A stretch of DNA of 64,000 bases from Coturnix japonica (taxonomy: Eukaryota; Chordata; Aves; Galliformes; Phasianidae): the NCBI RefSeq assembly GCF_001577835.2, contig NC_029541.1, forward strand, positions 3,281,141-3,345,140. The letters are read 5' to 3'. Positions 1 through 12,499 of the stretch are shown piece after piece. Position 1 is the first letter of the stretch. Every line of letters begins with the position of its first letter. Position numbers and translations under genes: made by a program. The notes beneath the pieces are model-generated. The model made no database searches. It had not been told where the DNA came from and saw only the letters and a program-made list of their open reading frames with translations.

Positions 1-3000
1 GGAGTCGCATTTACAGCATCTCATGTTCCACTGCAAAGAGAGAAGGTGGGTGGGAGTCCAAACAAGACACAGCCCTGGTGCAGACCCCACAGGCACTGGG
101 CAAAGAACCAACACAGGGGGGACATCACTGAAGATGGCATCAATAGAGCTGAGTTATTGGAGACCTGGAGAACCTCCATCGTATGCCAAGTGGTACCCAG
201 GATCAGAGTGGTTACCCTCACACTCCATATAATAAAGAAGAAACTTGTGAATGAAGGAGTTAAAAACTAAAACTGAAAATTGCTTTGACCGAAATATATA
301 TCAGCACCAGTTTGCCCCCTGCCCAAGGCCGAGCAGCTTTGCTTGGGTGAGCAGAAGGGCTCTCACATCCCAAACCCTGCGTGGGGCTCAGCCACCTCTG
401 CACTCTCCCCTCCAAGAGCAGCAGCAGCAAACAGCTCAGTGGGTGGAAAGTCAGCGGGTGGGAAGTCGAGTGGCTCAGAGTTCAGCCCTTCACTTAAGCA
501 ACTCATTCAAGTAGCAAACACAGACGTGTTGTGAACAACGGAGGGACTGGGGAAATCAGGATCTCCAGGGAGCAAACAAACACCCTGGTTTTGAACAACC
601 AAGCAACGCGCTGTGCCGGTGCTTCTGAACGGCTGCCGGGTACGTGCTGCACATGGGTGGGCTCAGAAAGGGATGGAGAGGGATTGAGCAACAGGCAGAG
701 GGTGGGAAGAGCTGGCCAAGGGGGGAGGTGCCATGGAGAAGCAGATGAGCTGGATGAGCGCATCACCAAATCAGGGGGTCCTGCAGGTGGAGCTGAGCTG
801 GTTGAATGGGAAGGCTGCAAACAGAGGAACTCACTGCAGATAATGCCAGCTAGCAGCAAAACGGCAGGAAAGCCAGAGCAATTCTCCACTGAAATAACCT
901 AACAAACAATTGCTAATAATGATTAAACTTCCCAGCAGTTCTGACTGTGATTAGAACAGGGGGAGGACGGGTTTCTTCAAGGGGAAAGGTTAATGCCAGC
1001 TAAATTATTCATTAGGAATTACTCATGCGTGCTTACTGAGACCATTCACACAGCCACAGACACAAGCACATCCCACAGTTACAACCAGTAACTGTGATGA
1101 GTTACTGAGTTCTGAGTGTTGGCCACAGTCACACTCAGAACACGGTGCTGAGCAAAGGGGCAGCTCACACCCACCACGTCTGGGGGCTGTGCAGCAATCT
1201 TTGCCAATTCAGTTTATCCCATAGGGCAGCCACAGACCTGAGTGTGGAAAGTTGGCTTTCCTCCCCCCACTCCCATCCTCCACCTTTATTAAGGCCAAAA
1301 TTAACACTGGAAAGCAAAAATTATTTCATGTACTTTGAGCAAATTGTGAAATCCCTCTGTTGCACAACATGAGAATTCACTATTACTGACTGTGCATGTG
1401 TCTCAAAGTTCCCTGGGACAGAGGGAATTACCACAAATGACAGCCCAGCTCTGCTCTGAAGGAAGGTTTCCTAGGAGCACACCTTCCCTCAGTTCTCCCC
1501 ATCATATTTACCAGCATAGAAACAGCCTCAGTGGATTCATCAGAGCCGGGATTGCCAGGAATAGAGCAGGGCCATGAGAGTATGTGACAAAATGGAAGTC
1601 AATAGGTCACAGTTTCTAAACTTGGTCCCTTTCCATCCCTACCCCCTCCCAAAGGATCCCAGCTGTGTGGCAAAGCAGAAGCACCAAGAGCCAGATGGTG
1701 AGTTCTGGTAGCTGGGTCTGCTTAGAAAGTGCTCGTTGACTTCAGTGCTGCCCTTGGAACAGCCTGAAATTCAGGTCATGGAGATCTTGGGAAGGAAATC
1801 TGTACCAGTCTTTAGAAAAGTAACTCATGAGGGGGTCATTTGAGAGGAAAAGCAAACATGCTGAGAATAGACAGACTCCTGTTTTCCAAGTGAGTGGTGG
1901 AAACAAAACCATCTATGCAGAACAAACGGCTGCTATAAAGATGACCATATACTACATGGAAAAGCAGAGCAAGGCTGCAGATCGGGATGGAAAGTACATG
2001 TGCATGGGCTGCACAAGTGGAAACACACATGTGCCTATGGGTGATCAACACCTGCAAAGGCCAAAGACACTCATGGGACATCGTGCAGAGTTTGGGGATG
2101 ACCAGCCCCATCCCTGTGCCCTGCTGCCACTCTCTGCTCTCACCTTGTGCATGGGGTGTGCCTGGCATTGGCTCTCCTCCATCCCTTCCCCCTCCTCACA
2201 TCTAAGGGCAAGAAAGCCTCAAATGATCTGAAGCCAATGGCCTCTGACCAAAGTATGTTAGGTAGCTGTAGCTGCCATTTTAATATGAGTAAAGAGCCCT
2301 TGAAATAAAACCACCTGGCGGAGGTGCATCACTCAAAATATACTGAAGCCATTCATCAGCATATATGAGAAGCTGCTGCTCTCCGGTCATGAAATAGAGA
2401 CCTTTAGGAACTGTGGGACCTTGGTGGTCCTGTGCCAACACAGCTCTGTGGGTCAGAGCACTGTGCCAGTCAGCTCCAGGCATGCAGCCTCCCACGCGGC
2501 AGCCTCATGTCTCTTGTGCAATTAATATCCTATTGCGATAGTAATCACTGTCCCAATTCTATTTGGGGAACGGAGGGCAGAAGGAATTTATGTGTATACA
2601 GAGAGATGGAGCATTAATCAAAAATAGGGTTGGCAGCAAGAATAAGTTATATTGGGAACAAAGACACCTGTCAGAGCTCTTATGCAATTCCCTTTTCCAG
2701 CCCCACTAATTCCCTGCTAACACCAGCACTGAGCACCAGGCCAGCAGAGCAGGGATATGCTCCATCTGCTTACCATGGGAAGATGCTATAGAAGGACCAA
2801 TGGATGTGTCACTGCAGCTGAACCTCCTGTGTGCAAACTGCATTCATAAAACGGGACTGTACTTCAATGCTGAAGCATAGGTGTGTGTCTTAGCCATACA
2901 TGCCCATGCTTAGCTGGTCATAAGAAACACTGTGGGCTGAAAGCACAGAGCATTCTGACCTCAGCCTGGTGACCCCGAATTCAGTTGTGATCATAGGGCT

Positions 3001-6000
3001 GGGACAGCAGCAGGGCAAACATCTTAGGCATGAGGGCTAAGGAAGTGAACTTCATTCCTCCTGCTGGAAAGCAAGCATATGGGCTCCTGTTTTCCTCACC
3101 CAGTCCATCCTCACATCATTTCCCTTCATAAAAGCTTCACTTAAAGCTTGCCACGATGACAGCCTGCAAATCTGTGCTGCACGAGCTGCTCCCCAGCCCA
3201 CACATTGTAGAGGCCCTGCTGCCTCTGTCTGCGAGGGGTGACGTGATGTCTAAGAGCACAAGTGGGAATCTATGTGCCAAAGAAAGATACAGAGAATGGA
3301 GGAGGAGAAAAGTGGGAAACTGCCTTCTTCCTCTGTGTGCTGCTGCAGGTAGAGACACATCCCTGCAGCAGGAACAAGGTGTGTCTGAATCTGAAGATGT
3401 CACAGTGATTTGCAGAGTGGTTCGGCCACTACAACTGCAGTTCTTCTCTAGTTCTGAATATGCCCTTCAGTTGAAAGCATTTCCAGGCCCTGAGGACACA
3501 GGCATTAGCCCAGCCTGACACAAAGGCCAGGCAGGGCACAATGCTGTAGAGTGAGTGCCATCGTGCTGTCCTTGGAGGGGGGGTCAGGCCAGGAGCTGCT
3601 AATCCATGTGAAAACCACACTGAGAGCCTCCCCTTGGTTACCCATATTGCTACCATAGTACTATGTATAGCATCCAGACAGAGAGATGAGCTAACCAGCC
3701 TTGAATCACACCTGTCTTAGTCTTTCCACACGCATCAGTGCCTTTAGGACATCAAATTCAGGGACGCCTATTTTTCTTGTTAGTTTTCCTCTTGCCTTGG
3801 CTTTCCCTACCACCTTGAACAGCCATTTCCTGAGCTCTGAGTGATTTCCAAGCCAGGCCATTGGTCTGTTTGGTTTCCTCCCCCCTCACTTTTCGAATCA
3901 TCGCCGCAGTCCCTTGCACTATAAATGGCAATCCCGGGTCTCCAAGGGATGGAGCAATCAGTGGTGCAAAGTATAAAGGTTAGAGGGATCCAGAGCAGAC
4001 AACGGAGCAGGGGGGTGCAATTGAGCAGCCCAACAGGATTGCAAAAGAGCCTCCAGGGTGGCGGGCAGACGGCTCACAGCAGCCAGCTGGCACTGGGCAT
4101 CGGCACCCACAGCAACCCCTCATCCCGTGCCCTCTGCTGACATTGCAAAACCCACTCCAAATTTGTACCTATTTGGCACCAACACACGAGCCAGGCATGT
4201 AACAAAGAGTCAGAAGAGTCAGAGAATGCATTTGATTATTGTATGGGATGAGAATAGGGGGAAAATGTGAGTTCAGGAGACTCATTTTGGCTTCAATTAG
4301 GAAATGCTCAGCATGAGGATGTCTCCAAAGATAGAAGCTGGAGTATTCACAACTTGTAGCAGCCATCGCAGCTGCAGGACAGAAATGAAGGTCTCTGATT
4401 CCAGCAAAGGGAAGGCACTAAGTACACAAAGATCCTATTCTCAAAGCTAGAAGTGATGAATCCAACTTAACATACCAATGCTAATCCTTCCAAATTCCTT
4501 CTGACCTCAGTACTTATCAGCATAAGGTGCTGATTCCACTGACAAACTCTAAGGAATACAAAACTTGGATGTTTTAGGGACCTGAAAACCAGCTGGCCAC
4601 CACCTCTCCACCTCCCACCATGGGACCTCAGCCACCAATTCCACTCCAAACAGGCATTTGTGCTCAGGGTACTTCACAGAAGAAAGCTGACTCACTCCAG
4701 CTGGATTTCACTGCAGAAAGCACATCCTCATAGAGGACTGCTGTGTCCTTTCCTCCTGAGCACCTCATCCAAGCACCCTCCCAAGGCACTCCTCACCTCC
4801 TCTGCACTGAGTCCATTCCCTTCCAAGCTCTCCAGCACAGCCACGTTTCCAGACTAACACACAGAGGTATAAAGAAGCCACGTCACAGACATCACCCCTG
4901 CCTGAGCAAAGAGCTAAAAATGCTGCAGAATGAGCCATTAGCTCCGACTTTTGGATTTTTGGTTACAGCTTTGGAGCCTGGGAACGTGCAGCTGCAGCTG
5001 TTACCCTCTGAGCACCAGTTCCTACCCCCACACCATGTAATTGGAAACAGCAGCTCGGCTCAGCAGCTCTTCCAAGCAAAAGCCCTGGAATGTTCCCATG
5101 TCTGACAATTGAAGGATGAGTTTAGCTTACAGCTAAGGAGGCTGCTGACTGGATTTTTGGTTGCAAAAGCTTCCATTCTGTCCATTGAACAGCTTGTTCC
5201 CTGCTCGTGCTCAGCTTCTCTGCCCTGATGTGGTACAGACCCCAGGGCTGGAGGGGACACAGAGCATTCAGAAAGAGAAACAAACATCCAAAGTAGATCA
5301 AAGACATTGTAAAGGGTAGGAAGGATGGATAAAGGCACCAGCATCCCCACACAGGGCTTGGAAGCAGAGGGAGCAGCACATACCTCTCCGTGTGGTGTGC
5401 AGTACGTCTCAGGCTTGGTGAGGCCACAGGTGGAGGAAGCCATCAGGTGCTGACCCCGTCCCAGCAGGATGTCCCCCCCAGGGGGGTAGCAAGCCCCATG
5501 GGAGCAGGCTGACTGTGCTACCTGTGGTTGTGGGCAGGCTGCAATGGCAGGAAAGAAGCACATAGTGACTCAGCCAGCAGGATGGCCTGGAACAAAGCTA
5601 CACCTGGGCATGCCAGAAAGGGTGAGGGTTCATCTCTGAATTGCCTTGGGTTTTAATAGCACACAGTGCTTAAAATAGCTTTTTATAGCTGTTGCTCCTG
5701 AAACTCTTCTTGTAGGACACATCTCTAGAATCCCAATGTCTCTGGTTCAGGGATGCTCAGTTCCTTGCTCACTGTACTTAGCATCCCACTCTGGTTTCCC
5801 TCCATGTACCCACAGGCCCTGCAGGAGGTTGCTCAGCACAGAGCATCCTTTTCCCAAAGGATTACTGAACGCCAATCTTCCAGCTGCAGTGCTGCTCATA
5901 CAGTGCTTATCCTAGCAGCATTTCTTAGCCTCAAAGGGAAAACCTTCCTATCATTCCCTTCTCATTAATAAACATAATCATCCAATTTCCTTTGCAAGAA

Positions 6001-6229
6001 GTTTAGCTATCCATAAGCTCACCTTGCTTAAACCATGGCACACATGGAGGCTCTAGGTAATATAACTCACTGCAGTACTCATATACAAACCCAATTATCA
6101 ATGTATTTCCAATAGGTAGCAAACACTTGACAGCTTTCCCTCCTATTTTTCCACAAACATGGAATGTTGAGCCTTACCCAGGAGGACAAATAATGCCCAC
6201 AGCCAAAGCTGGCAGCAAGTCTCCATCAT
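1..6229 (-). CDS. LAMB3: Laminin subunit beta-3, N-terminal coding exons (partial)
   Basis: Three exons of one minus-strand gene are visible. Exon A (6229-6178) carries two adjacent ATGs and a signal peptide rich in L, W and F; its acceptor puts the exon start at 6248. Exon B (5538-5384) encodes [11 protein letters not shown] and [14 protein letters not shown], which match the start of the laminin N-terminal (LN) domain of laminin beta-3. Exon C (30-1) starts [10 protein letters not shown], the next block of the LN domain, and runs off the window. Phases fit (52, 155 and 30 nt; 79 codons). Intron 2 is about 5.35 kb. Laminin beta-3 joins alpha-3 and gamma-2 in laminin-332, the anchoring-filament laminin of epithelial basement membranes. 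The gene is head to head with G0S2, as in mammals. Its non-coding first exon was not located. Homology is from memory of human LAMB3. Confidence 0.9.
31..5383 (-). other. LAMB3 intron 2 (no further exon seen)
   Basis: This intron has no coding exon that I could match to laminin. It contains AT-rich, repeat-free stretches around 890-1040 and 2270-2650 that resemble conserved non-coding DNA in composition. That is inference only, as no alignment was possible. Confidence 0.6.
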
Positions 6230-8753
6230 GCCAAGGACAAGGACACACCTAGAGAGGAATTTGCAGTGTAAGCAAAAATACCAGAAAATACCACCTTAAG
6301 CCTCATCCTGGGCACTTTGCACTCCTTATCTAATTCGAATTGATCTAGCAGGTGAAAGTCAGGAGTAATGTAGAGGGAACCCCTCAGACTGCACATTAGA
6401 ACAGATGAGTACAAGGAATCGCAGCCCTTCACCAAACAGGTGAGGCACACCCAGGGTCCCCCTGAGCTGAGCACAAGGCAATCCCCTTCCCAGGTGCTAT
6501 CTGTGGATCTTTATGATGTTGCTGAGGTGAACCACGCAGGCAAGAATGGCCCTTTGCCGTCTGCAGAGCTCCAATTTCTACCTTCCTGTCTCTGGGGACT
6601 CCAAAAAGCCATAGGGATACACATAGCAGTAAGCAGTGCCCAAAGAGCCCACAGCCACCCCACTCTGCTGCCCTTCAGCCTGGCTGTCCTGCATGCTACC
6701 TAGCACGGCTCCAGCTGGAAGATCCCAATGGCTGTGAGCCTGGACAGGGGGCACTGATAAGGGAGCCGGGCAACCAGAAGCAAGCTCCACTCCAGGAAGT
6801 TCCCTCTGCTGCTGTCCTGCATGACCAGAGCCCCATTCCCAGTCTCTGAGGTGCCCCAGGTCCCCCACCACGTACCTGCCTGGTGGCGAGGGCTCTCCCC
6901 GCTGTTCCCAGCAGCTGATCCTTGCAGTCACACCAGTCTCCAAGTGCTGCTGCCGTCCTTGTTTGGCTTTTAACAGGCGGCTGCCTCACCTGGGAGAGAG
7001 GTGCCAGTGGGTGTAGCAGCGATAAAGGCGTGATTCAGGCACTGCAGACATCCCCACCCAGCTCCGGGGAGTGCAGCTGCTCCAGACACAGCGTCACTTT
7101 GCAGTGTGACAGTGGTGTGAACAAGCAGGTCTGCAGGAAATGGCATCGAGTGCATTAAGGGGCTTCCCTACAGCCCCAGGATGTGCCCCAGGTGTGCCCA
7201 GGGCTCAGGTGGGTGCTGCACCCAGGGGCTTTGCTTCCCTTCCCCCCAATGCCAGGCTGCACGGCCAGCAGATCGAGGTGCCCACCCCTCATGCACAGGT
7301 TTGGTGCACCCCGCTCAGCACCCCAACCTGAGGATTTAAAGCCTGATGAGATTCTGCGTGAGCTGCTGCTGCACTGTGTATTCACACATCAGGCATCAGC
7401 CCACGGATGACCTGCAGCAGGGATGGGGCTGTGCAGGCTGCAGCACGCACCTCTCCTGTCTCCAGCACTGGAGCCCCTCGAGGCACAAAATAGTTCTCAA
7501 CCTCATCTTACACAATCTACAGAACTACAGTACAGCAAACTCACCAGCTGTGACAAAATAAGGCAGAGAAGAGCCACGTTTTCCAAGAAGCACAATTCTC
7601 ATTTGGGTACTGAGAGAAGCGCCATGATTTCCATAGAGACTCTGTATTTATCACACCAGGATGGCTTTAAAAGCTCCTTGGGAGCCTGAAGGAAAGACAC
7701 CATGAGAGCAGCCCATCTCCCCTGCATGGGGCCTAATGCTGACCTCTGCTGTGCTTGGAGCTTCAATGCCATCAGTGCTTTACATGGCACAGCTCTGGGC
7801 ACCCATAGCACTGCTGAACCCAGAGTTATAAACTCCATATTTACCTCCTCAGATCCCCCAAAACCACGCAGACCCCCCATGCTCTTGTTCTAACGATTGT
7901 TTTTTTATGGTCTAAGGAGGAAAACTCGCAGGAAGATTCGCTATTTATTTTACTGACTCAGCCCAACATCACGTCCTGTGCCTCATCACACCGTGCCAGG
8001 TGACCCAAGAACTGTGTGCCCAATGCATTGCTGGTGGGAGCAGCCTGCCCGTCTTCACATGGAGCTCATAGAAAAGCCGTACAACAGAGCTGGGAAAAAT
8101 AATGCCCTACGGCTACAAAGTGTGCACTGTTGGTGCCTGCCGAGGTGCAGGAGCAGAGCTGGGTGTGCCGCCCTGAGCCACCACTCAGCAATGTGGGGCT
8201 GCTGCATTCCTGTACCCAGCAACGCTCCTCCATCTCAGCAGGGGGATGGGGGATGTAATGAGAAAGCTGGTGTATTTTGCAGAGGACCTGAGAGCTGAAG
8301 AATGCCACAAGCACTGCTGGCACATCTCATCCAGGTGGGGCACAGGGATCCCCAGCTCAGCTCCATGCAGCCCAGGGCTCAGCACATAGAAGCTGCAGCA
8401 AGAAACTGCAGCATATAAAACTTTGAACCCAAAAAATCATTGACCTAGTTTAGATCTAACCCAGGGTTACCGTCTGCTTAGCCTGCACAGGGCAATACCC
8501 CGGCTTTGCTTCTGCTCCAGTCTGACATGTCCTCTGTGTCCCCATAGAGAAACTGTCCCACTAAGAGGCAGGGAGGGACACTGCTGGACAGTGAGATCTC
8601 GTCACACCCGCATTTTTTTGCAGGTTTGCAGAAGGTTTGCAGTGAAGGCAGGCTCTCTCTGAGCTGTGTCCCCTCTGGCACTGTAGGTGGTGGCTGCTGA
8701 AGTCACACTTCATTCTGCTCCTGATGGCCACTTTACGCCTCCCATACCAGGGA

Positions 8754-8825
8754 CATCCCCATTGCATGCCATGACCCCATCCCCATTGCATGCCATGACC
8801 CCATCCCCATTGCATGCCATGACCC
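8754..8825. repeat. 24-bp minisatellite, 3 copies
   Basis: Three head-to-tail copies of a 24-bp unit beginning CATCCCCATTGCATGCC, at 8754-8777, 8778-8801 and 8802-8825, with no mismatch between copies. Perfect identity suggests a recent or still variable array. Confidence 0.9.
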
Positions 8826-9049
8826 TACTATGTTAAACACCAGTATTTCTCCCCTCTTTACACAACCACAGACCAAACCCAGAAGCACTCGAGCTCAGTG
8901 CATGGCCATGCTCAGGGCATCCCCAGCCGCCACGCTGCCCCCCCTTCACACCATGGGATTTGGGTTAAGCCTCGGTGCTTACACTGCCCTGCAGAGCTCT
9001 TCCTCCCGATGACGTTCAACTCTTGTCGTTTTCCCGGCTATAATGCCCG

Positions 9050-9260
9050 CTTGAATCAAAACTGCAATTAAACCTGACAACCTCCCTGTGCAGACTCTCC
9101 TAAATAAGATTAGGGACCGGCTAAAATTAGTCTAATTTAATGGTAATCATTAATCTTTTTATCCACTCTTAATCCAATTTAAATGTCCACACAACGGAGA
9201 CTGCATAGATGTCCTTAGTGCAGTTGCAAACAACACTGAATTAAACATTATTTAATTAAA
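9050..9260. promoter_or_regulatory. AT-rich homeodomain-motif cluster, candidate regulatory element
   Basis: This stretch is much richer in A/T than its neighbours and packs many TAAT/ATTA cores within about 200 bp, for example around 9125-9170. It has no open frame and no repeat signature. The cores are seen; an enhancer role between LAMB3 and G0S2 is inference. Confidence 0.3.
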
Positions 9261-10924
9261 CCAGCACCGTGCTGCCATCAGAGCTGTTTGCAAGTGATCA
9301 TCAACCACTCAGTTACCCAAACCATCACCCAGAGCCCTGAGCTTCAGCAGCTCCAGGTATCAATGAGGCGTGATTTCAGATATCTCCTTCTGCATTTAAT
9401 ATGAATTCAAAGGTTCAGGAAGCAAAACAATCCCTGCCTGCTTTGTTTGGTTGCTTTGCTTTGTAACTTCTTACTTCTTAAGCCCAGTGGCACCGCTCAG
9501 ACCCTCCTCATTGACCTTTGTGCCTGGGATTACAGCCCGCACTGTCCTGTAATTTGCAGTACTGGGGGTGGGAGCAGAGCTGGCCCCGGGCAGCAGCACG
9601 ACCTTGAACTTGCCCTGTCTAATTGCTGTCTCCTCTGGCTCTCTTTCCTGCAACGCTCGTTTGTCAAAGAGCTGCAGAAAAGACAAACGTGGCTCAAGCC
9701 GAAGAATCAGCTGCAACCTTTGCTGCCAACTTGGCAGAGAAGATAAGGGCTTTATTTTAAGAAAGGGGAGAGGAGGGGGAAATAGACAGTACGAATGAAC
9801 AGCCTCTTTAGCAACTTTTACAGCCAGTCTTGCAATAGAATTTCCTAAGTGCGTTCAGAACTTGCAAGAAGACCAAAAAAAAAAACCACCCCAAATTTCC
9901 CCTGCAGCTCAAGCACATCCCACGGGGATGGCTGCACTCCCTTCTCTACGTGAGGGATGTGAGCACTGGGCTGACTCACTGCTCACACAGCCCAGGGATC
10001 AGCTCAGAGAGGAGGAAGAGGGAATGAAACCAATGAAACCAATGCTTTCCTTTCTGAGGAGCCCAGCATCCGCCTGGCACCCGCCCTCATGCGGGCAGTG
10101 AGTTACACACCAGGTGTGCCAAGTAGAAAGGGGTGGAAAGCAGCACATGCGACTGCAAACAGGCTTGGAAATGTGAACAAGACTTTGGGGTCCTTTAACC
10201 ACGAGCCAGTCTGGTGATTTTAGGACATAATTTAGGCAACATTGCCTCATAGAGCAGCCTTTTGGAAGGGGTCCTCTAGAATAAGGACGGAGCAACACAA
10301 GCTCCAGCCATTCCCAAATGGCACAGGGCTCTCTTCATGTCTTTCCCACCCCAACAATGCTGACCCTGGAGATTCCTCCACCTCTCACCGTGGGCTTTAC
10401 CCTGTATCAGCATCTCCTCCTGCACCAGCTCACGCTACCCACAACCACACATTGCCCCAGCAGTGCCCTTCCAACCACCTCAGCTCTGCAGTTACCAACC
10501 ACAGGACACAGCTGGGATGCTGCAGATGTGCACCAGCGGAGCCAGCAGTGCAGGGAGGGCAGAAGCAGCTGATGTGATGCACTGTATGATACTGATGCAA
10601 TGCTATCGGGCAGCGAGCCAGGGAAACAGTGTGACAGTGATGTGCTCTTTTTTTTTCCCCTGTAAGGAAATAGGCTGTTCTTTCTGTGAATCATAAGGGA
10701 GGTTAACATTACAGCGAGGTGCTACGGAGTTTCAGCATCGAGCACAGGGAGGACAGTGTGATCTAACAAGCAGCCTATAGCTTTCACTGCAGGTGTCATT
10801 GCTATTTATTCCCTTATTTGAACAAATCAAGGTCCTGCTGCATCTCACAGCTGTTAAGGGGTCCCTTTGCCAACCTGAAGTAGTCTTTAAAGTCTTTAAA
10901 GCATCCCAACCTGGGTCACATCTG

Positions 10925-11080
10925 TTGGGCTGTACCCAGATGGTTGTACTCGGTTCCCAGGCTGAAAGTGGCTCTGGGCAGCCTGGTCTGCTGGTTGGTG
11001 ACCCTGCACATAGCAGGGGGGTTTGAAACCAGATAATCACTGTGGTCCTTTTCAATCCAAGTCATTCTGTGATTCTATGA
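10925..11080 (+). mobile_element. CR1 LINE fragment with 3' end
   Basis: The tail shows the CR1 3'-terminal layout: GGCAGCCTGGTCTGCTGGTT, then a diverged TGGTCCTTTTCAATCC block, ending in ATTCTGTGATTCTATGA, the octamer-type terminal repeat. It is 5' truncated, as usual for CR1; the left edge is approximate. It is related to the inverted copy near 41.1 kb. It lies about 400 bp upstream of the G0S2 TATA-like box. Confidence 0.8.
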
Positions 11081-11281
11081 ATTCACTGTGATAACGGGCA
11101 GCCCTGCTGAACCCAACACCCCACTTCCAACTCCCTACATCCACCAGCCCAAAGATTAAGAACTACTGACACATTCAAACCCCCCAGCCCCAATAATACA
11201 CAACCTAAACACACTCCTTACAGAAGCAACCACAGAGCTGCATCGCAACGCTCACAGAAGCCCCCCCCCCGCTATGAAACG

Positions 11282-11472
11282 AGACCTGGGCTGGGGGGAT
11301 GGTGGGGGGGGGTGAGGTGGGGGAGAGGGGAGATAAACGTTTTGCAGATGGGTTTTTTTTAGGCCGTCCAGGACCGCAGCCAACAAGGGGGGAGGAAGGG
11401 GGGGGTGCTGCCCGTGCTCACAGCGTGCCCGCCCCCCCCCCGGCACCGCCCGCCCCCGGCGCCGATAAAAGG
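11282..11472 (+). promoter_or_regulatory. G0S2 promoter: G-rich tract and TATA-like box
   Basis: A G-run cluster (11293-11330, at least four runs of four or more G) and further G/C runs lead to a TATA-like GATAAAAGG at 11464-11472. Transcription would start near 11495-11500. A non-coding exon 1 ends at 11578 (CAG|GTAAGG) and exon 2 begins at 11761 after TTTCCTCTTGCAG. The start site is inferred from spacing. Confidence 0.65.
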
Positions 11473-11791
11473 CGGCTGCAGCGGACAGCGGGCAGAGCCG
11501 GGCGGAGCTGCGGGCAGCACGTTGAGGAACATAAGATCTGAGCACCGCAACGGCACCGCAACCGCATCGCGGCCTCAGGTAAGGGGGAGAGACAGGAGAG
11601 GTGCTGGGACAGCATGGGGTGCGGGTCTGATCCTGGTGCTGATCTTTAAGGCAGCCTCTGGCTAAAGGCAGAATTCTCCATTTGAACATAATCGCGTGTG
11701 TCTGCTATGGGTGAGCGCTGAGCTACACTAACATGCCCCTATCTTGCTTTCCTCTTGCAGAACGGAGCTCTTCCTACGCTGCTGTGCAAAG

Positions 11792-12097
11792 ATGGAAACC
11801 ATGCATGAGCTGATCCCCTTCGCCAAAGAGATGCTCAGCCAGAAGCCCAACAGGAAGATGGTGAAGCTGTACATGCTGGGCAGCGTGCTGGCGTTCTTTG
11901 GTGTGGTCATCGGGCTGGTGGAGGCAGTGTGCAGCCCTTTCACTTCTGAAGGGAGGATAGAGGAGGAGGAGGAGAAGAGACCGAACCCATCTCGAGAGCC
12001 AGCGCTTCCTCAGAAACGGGAGGATTTGGTGTTGGAGCAGAGCAAGAAGTCATCAGTGGTGCAGAGGGGGATGGTGACCAGGCAGCATGCATCCTAA
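11792..12097 (+). CDS. G0S2: G0/G1 switch protein 2 (lipolysis inhibitor)
   Basis: An intact single-exon frame of 101 aa, close to human G0S2 at 103 aa. The start METMHELIPFAKEM, the hydrophobic segment around residues 26-43 (MVKLYMLGSVLAFFGVV), CSPFT and the C-terminal RQHAS all match the family. G0S2 binds and inhibits adipose triglyceride lipase (PNPLA2) on lipid droplets through the hydrophobic region. The ATG sits in AAAGATGG, a good Kozak context, 31 nt into exon 2, after an untranslated exon 1 ending at 11578. The segment after CSPFT differs from the mammalian one as I recall it: it has a run of five glutamates and several prolines. A polyadenylation signal lies at 12366. Confidence 0.95.
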   Translation: METMHELIPFAKEMLSQKPNRKMVKLYMLGSVLAFFGVVIGLVEAVCSPFTSEGRIEEEEEKRPNPSREPALPQKREDLVLEQSKKSSVVQRGMVTRQHAS

Positions 12098-12365
12098 GGG
12101 ACCCACTGCTCAGCTGAGCACACAGCTCTGCTGCCCTGATATCCCTGGAGATGGTGGTCCCGGTGATGGTGGTTCCAGTGAGAAGGACGAAGGTTTGGCT
12201 GAATGAGGAGGCTGCAAAGTGTAGGACTTGAAAGAAAGGAACGGTTTTATTTGCTGCCGTGCAGCAGTAGGAAAAAATACCTTTTGTTGGTATGAAAATG
12301 TGCAAGGTGCACAGCGTGGTTTCTTATTTTTGCTACAGACGCGTTTTACAACGTTTTGCAAACTC

Positions 12366-12371
12366 AATAAA
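12366..12371 (+). other. G0S2 polyadenylation signal (AATAAA)
   Basis: AATAAA lies 269 nt after the G0S2 stop and is followed by a GT-rich stretch. A second AATAAA at 12482 could serve as an alternative site. Confidence 0.7.
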
Positions 12372-12499
12372 TGTTTTATATGGTACCAGTGCTCTCTGGC
12401 TGCGTTCATTTCATGGACAGGTTTGCAGATGAGTTTTGTGCTCTGCAAAAGCCTCTGGCCCCTTTGTGAATGGCTGTGGGCAATAAACCAGCTCTATGT

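Larger units (their letters stand above)
6249..10920. other. Intergenic region between LAMB3 and G0S2 (head to head)
   Basis: About 4.7 kb without a recognisable coding exon. The LAMB3 first exon and promoter should lie here, on the minus strand, but I could not fix its position. A possible minus-strand splice donor reads GTGAGG near 6980-6990. A 24-bp minisatellite (8754-8825) and an AT-rich TAAT-motif cluster (about 9050-9260) are listed separately. Confidence 0.5.
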
